13,514 nt of DNA from Eubacteriales bacterium. Lineage in GTDB: Bacteria; Bacillota; Clostridia; Oscillospirales; Oscillospiraceae. Position numbers and translations under genes: made by a program. Below the pieces are notes generated by a model. That model saw nothing but the letters and a program-made list of their open reading frames with translations. It ran no database searches and had not been told where the DNA came from. Each line of letters starts with the position of its first letter. Position 1 is the stretch's first letter. Below are positions 1 through 7,945 of the stretch, one piece after another. Location of the stretch: assembly GCA_030528965.1 (NCBI GenBank), contig JAUMXS010000030.1, positions 1 through 13,514 on the forward strand, in the 5' to 3' direction.

Positions 1-248
1 GCATCATCCACATCCAGCTCACGCAGAAGCACATTGGCGCGTTTGCAGTGTTCTTGGGGCCACTGCTCGAAGTCGATGTCATGCAGAAGGCCTACGGCCT
101 CCCAGAAATCCTCGCGGCCGGGGTCGGCTTCCTGCGCAAAATGACGCAGCACCTTGCCTACGATTTTGGCGTGTTCGAGATGGAACGGTTCCTGATTGTA
201 GCGGCAGGTGAGTTCAAAAGCCTCGGCGGGGGTGGGAATATAGCTCAT
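1..248 (-). CDS. HD-domain hydrolase, N-terminal part (cut by window edge)
   Basis: The first 82 residues of a soluble protein of the HD metal-dependent phosphohydrolase superfamily are visible; the rest lies beyond base 1. A first metal-binding His (H26, in the stretch FHLEHAKIV) is followed by the diagnostic His-Asp pair (H56-D57, in LLHDIDFEQWP), the usual H...HD layout. The start at 248 has AAGGAG nine bases upstream. The gene begins 22 bases after the stop of the 2Fe-2S subunit, with no terminator between, so it is probably the last or next-to-last gene of the guanine deaminase/xanthine dehydrogenase operon. Known HD enzymes hydrolyse phosphate esters of nucleotides and similar compounds, so a role in purine metabolism is possible, but this is inference; the substrate cannot be read from the sequence. 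The final metal-binding Asp would be outside the window. Confidence 0.85.
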   Translation of the reverse strand, partial: MSYIPTPAEAFELTCRYNQEPFHLEHAKIVGKVLRHFAQEADPGREDFWEAVGLLHDIDFEQWPQEHCKRANVLLRELDVDD

Positions 249-270
249 AATTTATCTCTCCTTATTTGAA

Positions 271-771
271 TCAGTCGCGGTTTGCGTCGTGGGAAGAGGG
301 GGCGCCGTTCAGGGCGCGTTCCAGCGCGCGGAGGATGTTCTCATACCCTGTGCAGCGGCAGAGATGCCCGCTGATCTCACGGCGGAGTTCTTCCATCGTG
401 TATTTTTTTCCGCGGTTCAGCAGTTCCAGAGCCGTCATGATGATACCGGGCGTGCAGAAACCGCACTGGATGGCGGCCTCATCCACAAAAGCCTGCTGGA
501 TGGGATGCAGTGCGCCGTTCTCCCCTTTCAGGCCCTCGACGGTCAGAATATCCTTTCCGTCGGCCCAAATGGCAAGATAAATACAGGAATTGAAGCATTG
601 TCCGTCGATCAGAACGGCACAGGCGCCGCATTCACCGACTTCACAGCCTTTTTTCACACTCGTGAGGGAGTAGTCATTCCGCAGCATATCCGTGAGCGAA
701 GCGCGAACATCCACGGTTTCCTCCCGCTCGACACCGTTCAGACGGAACCGAATGGTTTTGGTCTGCATCAT
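271..771 (-). CDS. 2Fe-2S subunit of xanthine dehydrogenase-type molybdenum hydroxylase
   Basis: Small iron-sulfur subunit (166 aa, normal for the separate-subunit family) that passes electrons from the molybdenum site to FAD. The N-terminal plant-ferredoxin-type domain has C43, C48, C51 and C63 (GCEVGECGAC...C); the C-terminal helical domain has C103 and C106 (QCGFC) and C138 and C140 (LCRCTGY). Q102 is the conserved Gln that contacts the molybdopterin cofactor in this family. The start at 771 is chosen because its ATG overlaps the TGA of the FAD subunit gene (ATGA) and AAAGGAG sits six bases upstream; a second ATG follows directly at 768. A longer reading back to 885 only shadows the FAD gene. 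Substrate is not set by this subunit; the guaD neighbour points to purines. Sure of family, less sure of substrate. Confidence 0.95.
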   Translation of the reverse strand: MMQTKTIRFRLNGVEREETVDVRASLTDMLRNDYSLTSVKKGCEVGECGACAVLIDGQCFNSCIYLAIWADGKDILTVEGLKGENGALHPIQQAFVDEAAIQCGFCTPGIIMTALELLNRGKKYTMEELRREISGHLCRCTGYENILRALERALNGAPSSHDANRD

Positions 772-1655
772 TTCGTGCTCCTTTCTCCGGCGAGGCGGAT
801 GCATTCCTGCAGAGCCCGCATGGTGAGTTCGCCGGCGATATGTCGGCGGAAATCCTCCGGCGCACGCCAGCTCGTCCGGGGACAAATGTCTGCCTGGATG
901 GCTTCGGCGAAGAGTTTCGGCAGTTCCGGCGTGATCTCCGCGCCGCGGAACGCTTCTTCTGCCTTTTTGGCACGGATGGGGGTCGGCGCTGCGACACCGT
1001 AGGCAGCGCGCACATCTTCCAGATGTTTCCCGTCGGCCGAGAGCTTTACGTTTACGCTGCAGCCCAGCGTGGCAATATCCATCGCGTTGCGCATGGAGTA
1101 TTTGATGTACCAGCCAAAATAGTTCTCATAGCTTTCGCGCGGGAACACGATGCATGTGAGCAGTTCGCCGGGACGGACGTCTGTCCGGCCGGGCCCAAGA
1201 TAAAATTCTTCGACCGTTGAACGGCGCATACCGCCGGGACCCGTGAGTTCCAGCTGCGCGTCCCAGGCGAGCAGAGTGGAAGCCGTGTCGGCGCTGGGAA
1301 CGCCGTTGCACACATTTCCGCCGACAGTCCCGATATTGCGTACCTGCGGGCCGCCGACCGTTCCTGCCGCCTGCCCCAGCACACAGATGTACTGCCGGAT
1401 CAGCGGATCGTTTTCCAGTGCGGAAAAACTCGTCAGAGGGCCGACGCGCAGTGCGTCCGTGTCATCCAGACTGACGCCGCGCAGTTCATCGAGGCCGTAG
1501 ATGCTGACCAGCTCACAGCCAGCCATGCGGCCTTCGCGGATCTTGATGAGAACATCGCTGCCGCCGGCCAGGATTCGTGCTTTGGGATGCTCTTCCAGCA
1601 GCCGCACCGCATCGGAAATACTCTGCGCCTCATAGAGCGCCTTGATATCAAACAT
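768..1655 (-). CDS. FAD-binding subunit of xanthine dehydrogenase-type molybdenum hydroxylase
   Basis: Flavoprotein subunit (295 aa, the usual length for stand-alone FAD subunits of the xanthine dehydrogenase/CO dehydrogenase family) that takes electrons from the 2Fe-2S clusters and passes them to NAD or another acceptor. The two family FAD signatures are present: AGGSD at residues 30-34 and the stretch around RNIGTVGGN at 106-114, followed by CNGVPSADT. The C-terminal part has the CO dehydrogenase flavoprotein C-domain character. The ATG at 1655 shares its A with the TAA of the molybdopterin subunit gene (TAATG), and the 3' end overlaps the next start by four bases, so translation is probably coupled through all three subunits. 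A GGAGG lies about ten bases before the start. Confidence 0.95.
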   Translation of the reverse strand: MFDIKALYEAQSISDAVRLLEEHPKARILAGGSDVLIKIREGRMAGCELVSIYGLDELRGVSLDDTDALRVGPLTSFSALENDPLIRQYICVLGQAAGTVGGPQVRNIGTVGGNVCNGVPSADTASTLLAWDAQLELTGPGGMRRSTVEEFYLGPGRTDVRPGELLTCIVFPRESYENYFGWYIKYSMRNAMDIATLGCSVNVKLSADGKHLEDVRAAYGVAAPTPIRAKKAEEAFRGAEITPELPKLFAEAIQADICPRTSWRAPEDFRRHIAGELTMRALQECIRLAGERSTK

Positions 1656-3940
1656 TACAGCAAGCCCTCCTCCCGGAAACGACCGAACAGGGTCGGCGGT
1701 GTGAGCGGCAGACGGTCCACCGGGACGCCTGTCGCCTGCAAAATGGCGTTGCGGATGGCCGAAGCGGCCGGAACAGCCGGTGGTTCGCCCAAAGCCTTGA
1801 CACCGAAGGGACTTGTCGGCTCCGGGTTTTCCACAAACGCGGACTCCAGACAGGGGTGATCCATCGCTGTGGAGAGTTTATAGTCCAGAAGATTGCCGTT
1901 TAAAAGTTTGCCCGTCGCCGGATCGAACAGCATCTGCTCACCCATGCCATAGCCGATGGCCATGCTCATGCCGCCGTGTACCTGACCTTCTGCCAGCGCG
2001 GGATTGATGAGCCGGCCTGCGTCATGCACATTGATAATGCGCGTTACCTGCGCCCGGCACAGCGGCACATCCGCTTCGACCTCGGCAAAGCAGCAGCCGA
2101 AGGAATACGCATTCGACCGACACTGATTCGTTTCCTCGGCGGAGAGCTGTTCCGCATGATCGAGGCTGTAGAGCACCGCCTCCGCGAGGTCTGCGACCGA
2201 GATGAGCGTATCGCCGCTCGCCTTACCGATGACCAGTCCGTCCCGCACATCCAGTTCCTCCGCGGGAACGCCGCACTGTTCCTCCGCCGCCTTCAGGATC
2301 CGTGCCCGGAGCGCCAGACCAGTCTTATGGATGGCCATGCCCGCCACATAGGTCTGCCGCGAGGCGTAAGCACCGGAACCGTAGGGATGTACGTCCGTGT
2401 CCTGCGTGCTTATCACATGAATATCTTCGAAACGGAGACCGACGCTGTCTGCTGCCATCTGTGCAAAAGCCGTATCCGCGCCCTGACCGATCTCGGTTTC
2501 GCCGCAGAACATCTGCAAAGATCCGTCCTGATTGAGGATCATGCGGCAGCCGCTCAGTTCCAGAGAGATGGGGTATACGCCGGTGTTGTACCAGAAAACC
2601 GACATGCCGATACCCCGCCGCACGGGGCCGGTCTGCGGTTCATTATAAAGTGCGCGGCGGGCGGCCCAGTCCAGACGGGCAGCGCCCTTTTCCATACACT
2701 GTTCATGGCTCGGCCAGCGGTTTACGTTCCCGGTGAAAGCATCGGTATAGCCCTGTTCCATAATGTTTTTCAGGCGCAGTTCCATCGGGTCCATATTCAG
2801 CATGTGCGCAATATCGTCACAGTGGCTCTCCATGGCGAAAGTGACCTGCGGAATGCCGTAGGCACGCATGGCGCCGGCTGTTGGGGTATTCGTGAAGATC
2901 GTGCGCGCATCATATTCCCAGGCCTTGCAGCGATAGAGCTGTGCAAAGGCGCTTGTGCCTTTGGCGGCAATACTGTGGCCGTGGGAGGCATAGACACCCT
3001 GCTGGGCGTATGATTCCATCTTCCGTGCCACAAAGGTCCCGTCGGGCCGGAACCAGGTGGCCAAGCGGAAGCGAATGCCGTGGCGCACACGCGTGCAGCC
3101 GAAGGTCTCTTCCCGGCTCAGGTCCAGAAGGACCGTCCGGTCAAGCTGGGTGGCGATCCAGGCGCACAGCGGCTCATAAAGCGCGTCCTGCTTGTTGCCG
3201 AAGCCGCCGCCGATATAGGGCTTGATGATCCGCACCTTGCCCCAGGGAAGCCCCAGGGCCTGACCGACCACACGGCGTACGATATGGGGGATCTGTGTCG
3301 AAGTCACAACGACCACACGGCCCTGCTCCATATAGGCATAGCAGATGGGGTTCTCGATGTGACAGTGCTGGACCGGGACGGTCTCGTACCATTTGTCCAG
3401 ACACAAAAGTCCCGGTTCGGAGACGGCTTCCTCCCAGTCTCCGGATTGGCCGTGGGTGTGTTTCAGAACGTTGTCGGGGTAGGCATCATGCACGACGGGC
3501 GCGCCCGGCTGCATGGCCTCCTGCTGATCCAGCACAAAAGGATATTCCTCATATTCCGCACGCACCAGGCGCGCAGCCTGGGCGGCGGCCAGTTCCGTTT
3601 CCGCCACGACGGCGGCAAATTCATCCCCGTAATAGCGGACATGCTTTTCCAGAAGCAGGCGGTCCGCGATATCCTGATGCGCGGGATCACAGCTCCAGGG
3701 ATGTCCTGCCGTCGGGAACGGACGGTCGGGGACATCAAAACATGTGAAGATCCGTACGACACCGGGAACACGTTCCGCTTCCGAGGTGTCGACGGACAGG
3801 ATACGTCCATGTGCGATCTCGCTTCGGACGAGCCGGATGATAAGCGCATCCTTTGGACAGAGATCGGCGGTATACCGGGCACGTCCCCGGGATTTGTCAG
3901 GCGCGTCCACACGAGGGACGCTCTTGCCGGTCACACTCAT
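1655..3940 (-). CDS. Molybdopterin-binding catalytic subunit, xanthine dehydrogenase type
   Basis: Large catalytic subunit (761 aa, close to E. coli XdhA in size) of a molybdenum hydroxylase; in the purine context it probably turns hypoxanthine/xanthine into urate. Visible family motifs are GGGFGNKQD (244-252, cofactor loop), AMRAYGIPQ (357-365), CGETEIGQGADT (479-490) and KALGEPP (715-721), whose E719 is the catalytic Glu that activates the hydroxyl ligand. The N-terminal hammerhead domain starts at VPRVDAPDKSRGRARYTADL. No signal peptide, so cytoplasmic. It starts 16 bases after guaD with GGGAGGTG before the ATG, and overlaps the FAD gene by one base. Members of this family also oxidise nicotinate, aldehydes and other heterocycles; the adjacent guanine deaminase, which makes xanthine, is the main argument for the purine assignment. 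No cofactor-maturation gene is seen in the window. Confidence 0.92.
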   Translation of the reverse strand: MSVTGKSVPRVDAPDKSRGRARYTADLCPKDALIIRLVRSEIAHGRILSVDTSEAERVPGVVRIFTCFDVPDRPFPTAGHPWSCDPAHQDIADRLLLEKHVRYYGDEFAAVVAETELAAAQAARLVRAEYEEYPFVLDQQEAMQPGAPVVHDAYPDNVLKHTHGQSGDWEEAVSEPGLLCLDKWYETVPVQHCHIENPICYAYMEQGRVVVVTSTQIPHIVRRVVGQALGLPWGKVRIIKPYIGGGFGNKQDALYEPLCAWIATQLDRTVLLDLSREETFGCTRVRHGIRFRLATWFRPDGTFVARKMESYAQQGVYASHGHSIAAKGTSAFAQLYRCKAWEYDARTIFTNTPTAGAMRAYGIPQVTFAMESHCDDIAHMLNMDPMELRLKNIMEQGYTDAFTGNVNRWPSHEQCMEKGAARLDWAARRALYNEPQTGPVRRGIGMSVFWYNTGVYPISLELSGCRMILNQDGSLQMFCGETEIGQGADTAFAQMAADSVGLRFEDIHVISTQDTDVHPYGSGAYASRQTYVAGMAIHKTGLALRARILKAAEEQCGVPAEELDVRDGLVIGKASGDTLISVADLAEAVLYSLDHAEQLSAEETNQCRSNAYSFGCCFAEVEADVPLCRAQVTRIINVHDAGRLINPALAEGQVHGGMSMAIGYGMGEQMLFDPATGKLLNGNLLDYKLSTAMDHPCLESAFVENPEPTSPFGVKALGEPPAVPAASAIRNAILQATGVPVDRLPLTPPTLFGRFREEGLL

Positions 3941-3956
3941 TCCGCACCTCCCTGAA

Positions 3957-5210
3957 TCATGAAAGCTTCACGCCGCCGACGTATTTTTCGTACAGATCGT
4001 CGGCGGAGCCCAGATAAATCAAACGATCAAAACGGTCACGCAGAGAACGTCCGTCTGCGTTTCCGATGTCCACTACCAGAGCGTCGAATTCATAGCCCGG
4101 CTCAAAGCTGCCGACCTTTCCGAAATAGTTTCCGCCGCCCTTGGTGGCAAGCCAGAAAGCTTCGGTGGGAGTCAGCGGGCGAACATCGCCGCAGAGCCGC
4201 CAGCGCAGGCCCGAAACACGGATCGCCTCACGCATGACCTCTGCCAGATCCAGTGTATGGCCGCCGGAGATGTCCGATCCGAGACCGATCCGCAGTCCGG
4301 CATCCAGAAAACGCGAGATGGGAGCGATGCCGCTGCGGATATTGGTATTGGAGGTGGGGCAATGGGCGATCACGGTGCCCGTTTCCCGGAGAAGGGAAAC
4401 TTCGTCCTCCTCCAGATAGATGCAGTGCGCCATGACACACTGCGGGCCGAGCAGACCGGCACGACGATAGACGTCGGCGTATCCGGATGCCTCCGGGAAC
4501 AACTCCCGCACCCAGGCGATCTCATCGTGCGTTTCACTGAGGTGGCTCTGGACAGGAACGTTCCGCCGTGCGGCGATCTCGCCCAGTCCTTCCAGCAGCG
4601 GCGCGGTACAGGCGGGGGCAAAGCGCGGCGTCAGGATGGGATGTGTGTGCCTGAACCGGCCCTCACAGGCGTCCAGCCAGGTTTCCACTGCCTCGAGCGC
4701 GGCTTCGGCGGATGTTTCGCGGAGCGGTTCGGAGCAGTTGGCGTCCATGCTGAGCTTGCCGACATAAGTGTGCAGCCCGCTTTCCTCCAGCAGCTCCATG
4801 AGCCGCAGAGTGGCCGGGACATGCGTGGTGGCAAACACCACGGCCCGGGTGGTGAAAGTACTGCGGAGAGCCGCTGTGAACGCCTGATAGACAGGCTCGG
4901 ATTTCTCAATATCGGAAAAAAGGGATTCCGCGGGGTAAGTCAGTGTTTCCAGCCATTGGAGAAGGCCGCGGTCCATCCCGATGCCCATGTTGGGAAACTG
5001 CGGGGCATGCAGATGAAGGTCCGTATAGCCGGGAATGACAAACATGCCCCGGCGGTCATACAGAGGGAAACCGGCATAGCGCTCCGGCAGTTCCCGGAAC
5101 ACGCCTGCACAGAGACCGTTCTCACAAACGAGATATCCGTCCGGACAAAGCTCCAGCCGGTCCGGAGCGGGGGTATAAGCAATATCGCCGCGGATGACAA
5201 AATCTGCCAT
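3957..5210 (-). CDS. guaD: Guanine deaminase
   Basis: Cytoplasmic zinc amidohydrolase (417 aa) that deaminates guanine to xanthine and ammonia. The amidohydrolase metal and catalytic residues are all visible: H66 and H68 (TDLHLHAPQFPN), H223 with E226 (QSHLSE), H262 (MAHC) and D313 (GLGSDISGG). Guanine-deaminase-specific stretches include LHLHAPQFPNMGIGMD, KLSMDAN, TPRFAP and HCPTSN, which separate it from chlorohydrolase/SAH-deaminase relatives. The start at 5210 has AGAGGTGA just upstream. It is the first gene of the operon, 40 bases after a predicted transcription start, and the product xanthine is the natural substrate for the enzyme encoded directly downstream. Nothing is missing or odd in the active site. 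Confidence 0.94.
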   Translation of the reverse strand: MADFVIRGDIAYTPAPDRLELCPDGYLVCENGLCAGVFRELPERYAGFPLYDRRGMFVIPGYTDLHLHAPQFPNMGIGMDRGLLQWLETLTYPAESLFSDIEKSEPVYQAFTAALRSTFTTRAVVFATTHVPATLRLMELLEESGLHTYVGKLSMDANCSEPLRETSAEAALEAVETWLDACEGRFRHTHPILTPRFAPACTAPLLEGLGEIAARRNVPVQSHLSETHDEIAWVRELFPEASGYADVYRRAGLLGPQCVMAHCIYLEEDEVSLLRETGTVIAHCPTSNTNIRSGIAPISRFLDAGLRIGLGSDISGGHTLDLAEVMREAIRVSGLRWRLCGDVRPLTPTEAFWLATKGGGNYFGKVGSFEPGYEFDALVVDIGNADGRSLRDRFDRLIYLGSADDLYEKYVGGVKLS

Positions 5211-5256
5211 GGGATCACCTCTTCCGTTGCAGCATTTGCTTACAATTATTCAATAT

Positions 5257-5286
5257 ATTTTACCACACCTCCCGGCTGTCTTACAA
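5257..5286 (-). promoter_or_regulatory. Sigma-A-type promoter of the guaD-xdh operon
   Basis: Read on the minus strand, TTGTAA (5286-5281, -35, 4 of 6 consensus bases) and TAAAAT (5262-5257, -10, 5 of 6) are separated by 18 bases. Transcription would start near 5250, giving a leader of about 40 bases, too short for a purine riboswitch. This is the only good promoter seen for the five minus-strand genes from guaD to the left edge. Confidence 0.6.
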
Positions 5287-5366
5287 GAAAAATCGCAAAG
5301 ACGCGTCCGGACAGAGAGCGTTTTGCTTACCCGGAGGGAAAACGGGGCTGGAATTTCATTCGGAGA

Positions 5367-5372
5367 TATGAT
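5367..5372 (+). promoter_or_regulatory. Possible -10 box for the FrhB-type gene
   Basis: TATGAT (5 of 6 consensus bases) lies about 67 bases before the ATG at 5439. The -35 position holds only GGGGCT, so the promoter is weak on paper or needs an activator. A nearby alternative is TACTAT (5372-5377) with CTGGAA 18 bases upstream. Some promoter must lie in 5287-5430 because the gene diverges from guaD. Confidence 0.3.
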
Positions 5373-5438
5373 ACTATTTTCCGGGAAACCGCTTATTCGG
5401 CCGGGGGAGGCTCCACGGCCTTTTGAGGATGGGATATT

Positions 5439-6560
5439 ATGCTGCAAAATACCGTTCAGAACCACGCCGGACAGTGCTCCGGCTGCGGAGCGTGCGCTGA
5501 GCGCTGCCCCGTAAAGGCTATAATCATGAAGCGCGACGACGAGGGCTTTTTGACGCCTGTCATCGATACCAAGCTCTGCACCGACTGCGGTCGGTGCCGG
5601 GATATCTGCCCCATGACTCGTCCCGGAAACTATAAGGAAGAGCGGGAACCGGAGTTTTACGTCGGGATCCATGCATCCGGGGATGTGCTCAGCCGGTCCA
5701 CCTCCGGCGGAGCCTTTACGGCATTGTCGGATGCGATCCTTGCCCGCGGCGGTGTGGTTTACGGCGTGGATTTTGATGAGGATCTCACGGTATGCCATAA
5801 ACGTGCGGTCAACGAAGCGCAGAGAGACAGGATGCGTTTTTCGAAGTATATCCAGAGCCGTCCCTTTGAATGTTACGCGCAGATCGAGACCGATCTGGAT
5901 GCGGGGAAAACGGTGCTTTTCACCGGTACGCCCTGCCAGACTGCGGCGGTCCGGGCTCTGTTCGGGCAGCGGGATAATCTGATTTTATGCGACCTTATCT
6001 GTCATGGTGTGGCAAGTCCTTTGCTGTGGGAGGAATACCGCCGGGCACTCGCTGACGAGCAGGGAGCACCGGTCAACTGGGTCTCCTTCCGCTCGAAGGC
6101 GAAAGGATGGTTCCGCGGACAGTATCAGATCTATTATACCGTGCAGGGCGGCACGGAACAGCTGGAAGATACGCGGTTCTTTGAGCTTTATCTCCGCGGC
6201 TGCTATCTGCTGCGTCCGAGTTGTCACGCCTGTCCTTACGGCGATACACACCGTGCAGCCGACCTGACGATCGCCGATTACTGGGGCATTGAGAAATTCA
6301 GCGAGAAATGGTGTGACCGCCGGGGCGTGTCTCTCATTATGACCCACACGGAAAAGGGGAAGAAGCTGCTGGAGTCCTGCGAACGGTTTCCGCATGAGAA
6401 GCGGGACAGCGCGGAGGCGCTGGCAGAGCAGAAACGGCTCCATGGGCCGGTCGCTGCGCCGGAGGATCGTTCGCTGTTCTGGGAGCTGCTCCGTGAGCGG
6501 GGCTTCGCCGAAGCATATCGGCAGATGGCCGAAAAGCACCCCGAAGTGTTTCTGCACTGA
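5439..6560 (+). CDS. FrhB-family iron-sulfur flavoprotein (coenzyme F420 hydrogenase/dehydrogenase beta-subunit type)
   Basis: Predicted cytoplasmic redox protein (373 aa). The N-terminal 60 residues form a two-cluster ferredoxin: C13-C16-C19-C23 and C47-C50-C53-C57, each CxxCxxCxxxCP. The rest matches the FrhB N and C domains, with TSGGAFTAL near residue 88, FTGTPCQ (161-167) and CxxC-containing RPSCHACPYGD (259-269), then LTIADYWG (276-283). Family members reduce or oxidise partner substrates with FAD; many in Firmicutes sit in polysaccharide clusters near pyruvyl transferases, but this one stands alone, divergent from guaD. F420 itself is not expected in such organisms, so the electron partner is unknown. 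The start at 5439 has GAGGA nine bases upstream. A convergent rsmG terminator follows the stop. Confidence 0.85.
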   Translation: MLQNTVQNHAGQCSGCGACAERCPVKAIIMKRDDEGFLTPVIDTKLCTDCGRCRDICPMTRPGNYKEEREPEFYVGIHASGDVLSRSTSGGAFTALSDAILARGGVVYGVDFDEDLTVCHKRAVNEAQRDRMRFSKYIQSRPFECYAQIETDLDAGKTVLFTGTPCQTAAVRALFGQRDNLILCDLICHGVASPLLWEEYRRALADEQGAPVNWVSFRSKAKGWFRGQYQIYYTVQGGTEQLEDTRFFELYLRGCYLLRPSCHACPYGDTHRAADLTIADYWGIEKFSEKWCDRRGVSLIMTHTEKGKKLLESCERFPHEKRDSAEALAEQKRLHGPVAAPEDRSLFWELLRERGFAEAYRQMAEKHPEVFLH

Positions 6561-6617
6561 GTAACAGCCGCAGGATTGGGGTTTTATGAAGCGCGAAACG
6601 CTGTATGAGAATAAGAA

Positions 6618-6653
6618 AAAGCAGGGATGTCCCCAAATGGATATCCCTGCTTT
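6618..6653 (-). terminator. Intrinsic terminator after rsmG (shared convergent junction)
   Basis: A 15-bp stem (one G-T wobble) starting AAAGCAGGGAT, with a 6-base loop, lies between the convergent FrhB-type gene and rsmG. On the minus strand the stem is followed by a T-rich tail (TTTTTCTTATTCTC), so it should end rsmG transcription well. On the plus strand only a short T run follows, so it may work less well for the FrhB-type gene. Confidence 0.85.
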
Positions 6654-6659
6654 GGCAGT

Positions 6660-7370
6660 TTATAGAGGCTGTTTTTGCATTTTGGCCCAGCGACGCGGAT
6701 AGGTTTTGGGTGTGGGCGTGAGTTTGGGGACAGAAACGACGCTGTGCGTCACATCCGTACCCGGGATCAGATACTTCCGCACTTCGGGCGCACCGCCGCC
6801 CAGCACGCGGATGGCCTTTCCTGCTGCGGACAGTTCCTCCTCACAGTCGGGGCCTTTCATGGCGAGAAAGCGTCCGCCGGGCCGCACGAAGGGGATGCAG
6901 AGCTCGCTGAGCAGGCCGAGCTGTGCCACAGCCCGCGAAACGGCGGCATCGAAAGAGCCGCGGAGCTCGGCGGCGGCCTCTTCCGCCCGGGCATGCATGC
7001 AGACGACATCCTTGAGAGCCAGCTCGTTACAGAGTTCCTGCAGAAAATCCACCCTTTTTCGCTGGCTGTCCAGCAGAGTGAGCGAGAGATCGGGACGAAG
7101 AAGCTTTAAAACCAGGCCGGGAAATCCCGCACCTGAGCCGATATCCACGATGCTCGCGCCGGGGGAGAAAACGTCTTTATCGGTGCACAAAAGGGCGGCA
7201 CAGTCCAGAAAATGCAGCTGGACCACGTCGGTTTCTCCGGAGATGGCGGTCAGGTTCATGACCCGGTTGCGTTCCTCGAGCAGCTCAAAATAGGTTCGAA
7301 AATTCGAAGCAGCCGATTCCGGCGGCGTGAGCCCCATTGAATGCAGTCCGCTGAGCAGAAGATCCTCCAT
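6660..7370 (-). CDS. rsmG: 16S rRNA m7G527 methyltransferase RsmG (GidB)
   Basis: SAM-dependent enzyme (236 aa, usual family size) that methylates N7 of G527 in 16S rRNA; its loss is known to give low-level streptomycin resistance in other bacteria. Visible signatures: NLTAI (39-43), the SAM-binding loop DIGSGAGFPG (76-85), LLDSQRKRVDFL (99-110), AVSRAVAQL (143-151), RPGGRFLAMKG, and the typical basic tail TPKTYPRRWAKMQKQPL. The start at 7370 is preceded by GGGAGG. It is not next to mnmG/parAB as in many Firmicutes. A terminator stands between it and the upstream zinc-ribbon gene; I see no clear promoter in the 56 bases between, so it may depend on read-through or a weak start. Confidence 0.96.
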   Translation of the reverse strand: MEDLLLSGLHSMGLTPPESAASNFRTYFELLEERNRVMNLTAISGETDVVQLHFLDCAALLCTDKDVFSPGASIVDIGSGAGFPGLVLKLLRPDLSLTLLDSQRKRVDFLQELCNELALKDVVCMHARAEEAAAELRGSFDAAVSRAVAQLGLLSELCIPFVRPGGRFLAMKGPDCEEELSAAGKAIRVLGGGAPEVRKYLIPGTDVTHSVVSVPKLTPTPKTYPRRWAKMQKQPL

Positions 7371-7426
7371 GCTTTTTGTTCCTCCCTTTTGGATGAAAAC
7401 GGTTTCGGCTTATGCCGAGATAAGAA

Positions 7427-7451
7427 AAAACGCCGGGAAAACCGGCGTTTT
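7427..7451 (-). terminator. Intrinsic terminator after the zinc-ribbon gene
   Basis: A perfect 10-bp stem AAAACGCCGG / CCGGCGTTTT with a 5-base loop. Read on the minus strand it ends in TTTTTTCTTA. It lies 18 bases after the stop of the zinc-ribbon gene and ahead of rsmG. Confidence 0.85.
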
Positions 7452-7469
7452 CATTTTGTGAGTTCCGGA

Positions 7470-7865
7470 TCAGGTGTGACCGTTGAACCGCTCGCCGCAG
7501 CGGGGACAGGTGACCTGAATTTTACCTTTGCCGCGAGGAACGCGCAGCTTGTTTTTGCAGCTGGGGCAGGTGAAAAACTTGTATTCTTTGGACTGCTCCC
7601 GACGGGCACGCCAATCACTGAAACGGGACTGGCTCCCACCCAGGAACTGGGTAAAACGATAATTCTCCTCCTGACGGCGGGCCAGGTTGCGGGAGAACAT
7701 GCGATAGAGCACAAGGACAAGTGCGATGGTGCCAAGCAGGCTGAATACTTCCCATCCGGTGATCCCGGAAATCAGCTGCATACCGAGTGCGGAGAAAAAG
7801 AGGAAGATGTTCAGCGTGTCGGTGCCGTTTCTCCCCGTCATAAAGACGCGAAACCGGTTCAACAT
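7470..7865 (-). CDS. Small membrane protein with C-terminal zinc ribbon
   Basis: A 131-aa protein of a family common in Clostridia and without assigned function as far as I know. The N-terminus (FMTGRNGTDTLN) resembles the short Arg/Gly stretch typical of that family. Two hydrophobic segments follow (about 19-35 and 40-56), then a basic cytoplasmic linker, then a zinc ribbon with C100, C103, C120 and C123 (CPSC and CPRC) around RVPRGKGKIQVTCP. The start at 7865 has AAGGAG six bases upstream. It has its own strong promoter (7980-8008) and its own terminator, so it is transcribed alone or with leakage into rsmG. The ribbon looks structural or nucleic-acid/protein binding; no catalytic motif is visible. 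Confidence 0.85.
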   Translation of the reverse strand: MLNRFRVFMTGRNGTDTLNIFLFFSALGMQLISGITGWEVFSLLGTIALVLVLYRMFSRNLARRQEENYRFTQFLGGSQSRFSDWRARREQSKEYKFFTCPSCKNKLRVPRGKGKIQVTCPRCGERFNGHT

Positions 7866-7924
7866 TAACTACTCCTTATCCCAAAAAAGCAAACGAAACG
7901 AACTCTGTATGTCTAAATAAAGCG

Positions 7925-7938
7925 GCGGCAAATGCCGC
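7925..7938 (-). other. Small GC hairpin in the leader of the zinc-ribbon gene
   Basis: GCGGC-AAAT-GCCGC forms a 5-bp stem with a 4-base loop. On the minus strand it is followed by CGCTTTATTTAG, a weak T-rich tail, so it could act as a second stop for the wall hydrolase transcript or as a leader structure of the zinc-ribbon mRNA. Confidence 0.4.
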
Positions 7939-7945
7939 AGCGTAA

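Noticed and set aside
1976..3955. Two plus-strand open frames (1976-3013 and 3080-3955) opposite the molybdopterin subunit
   Set aside because: They mirror a gene with all family motifs and have none of their own.
5211..5256. Purine riboswitch in the guaD leader
   Set aside because: The predicted leader is only about 40 bases and shows no three-way junction.
4257..5426. 389-codon open frame on the plus strand opposite guaD
   Set aside because: It is antisense to a gene with a complete set of active-site motifs and has no recognisable domain; long antisense frames are common in GC-rich coding DNA.
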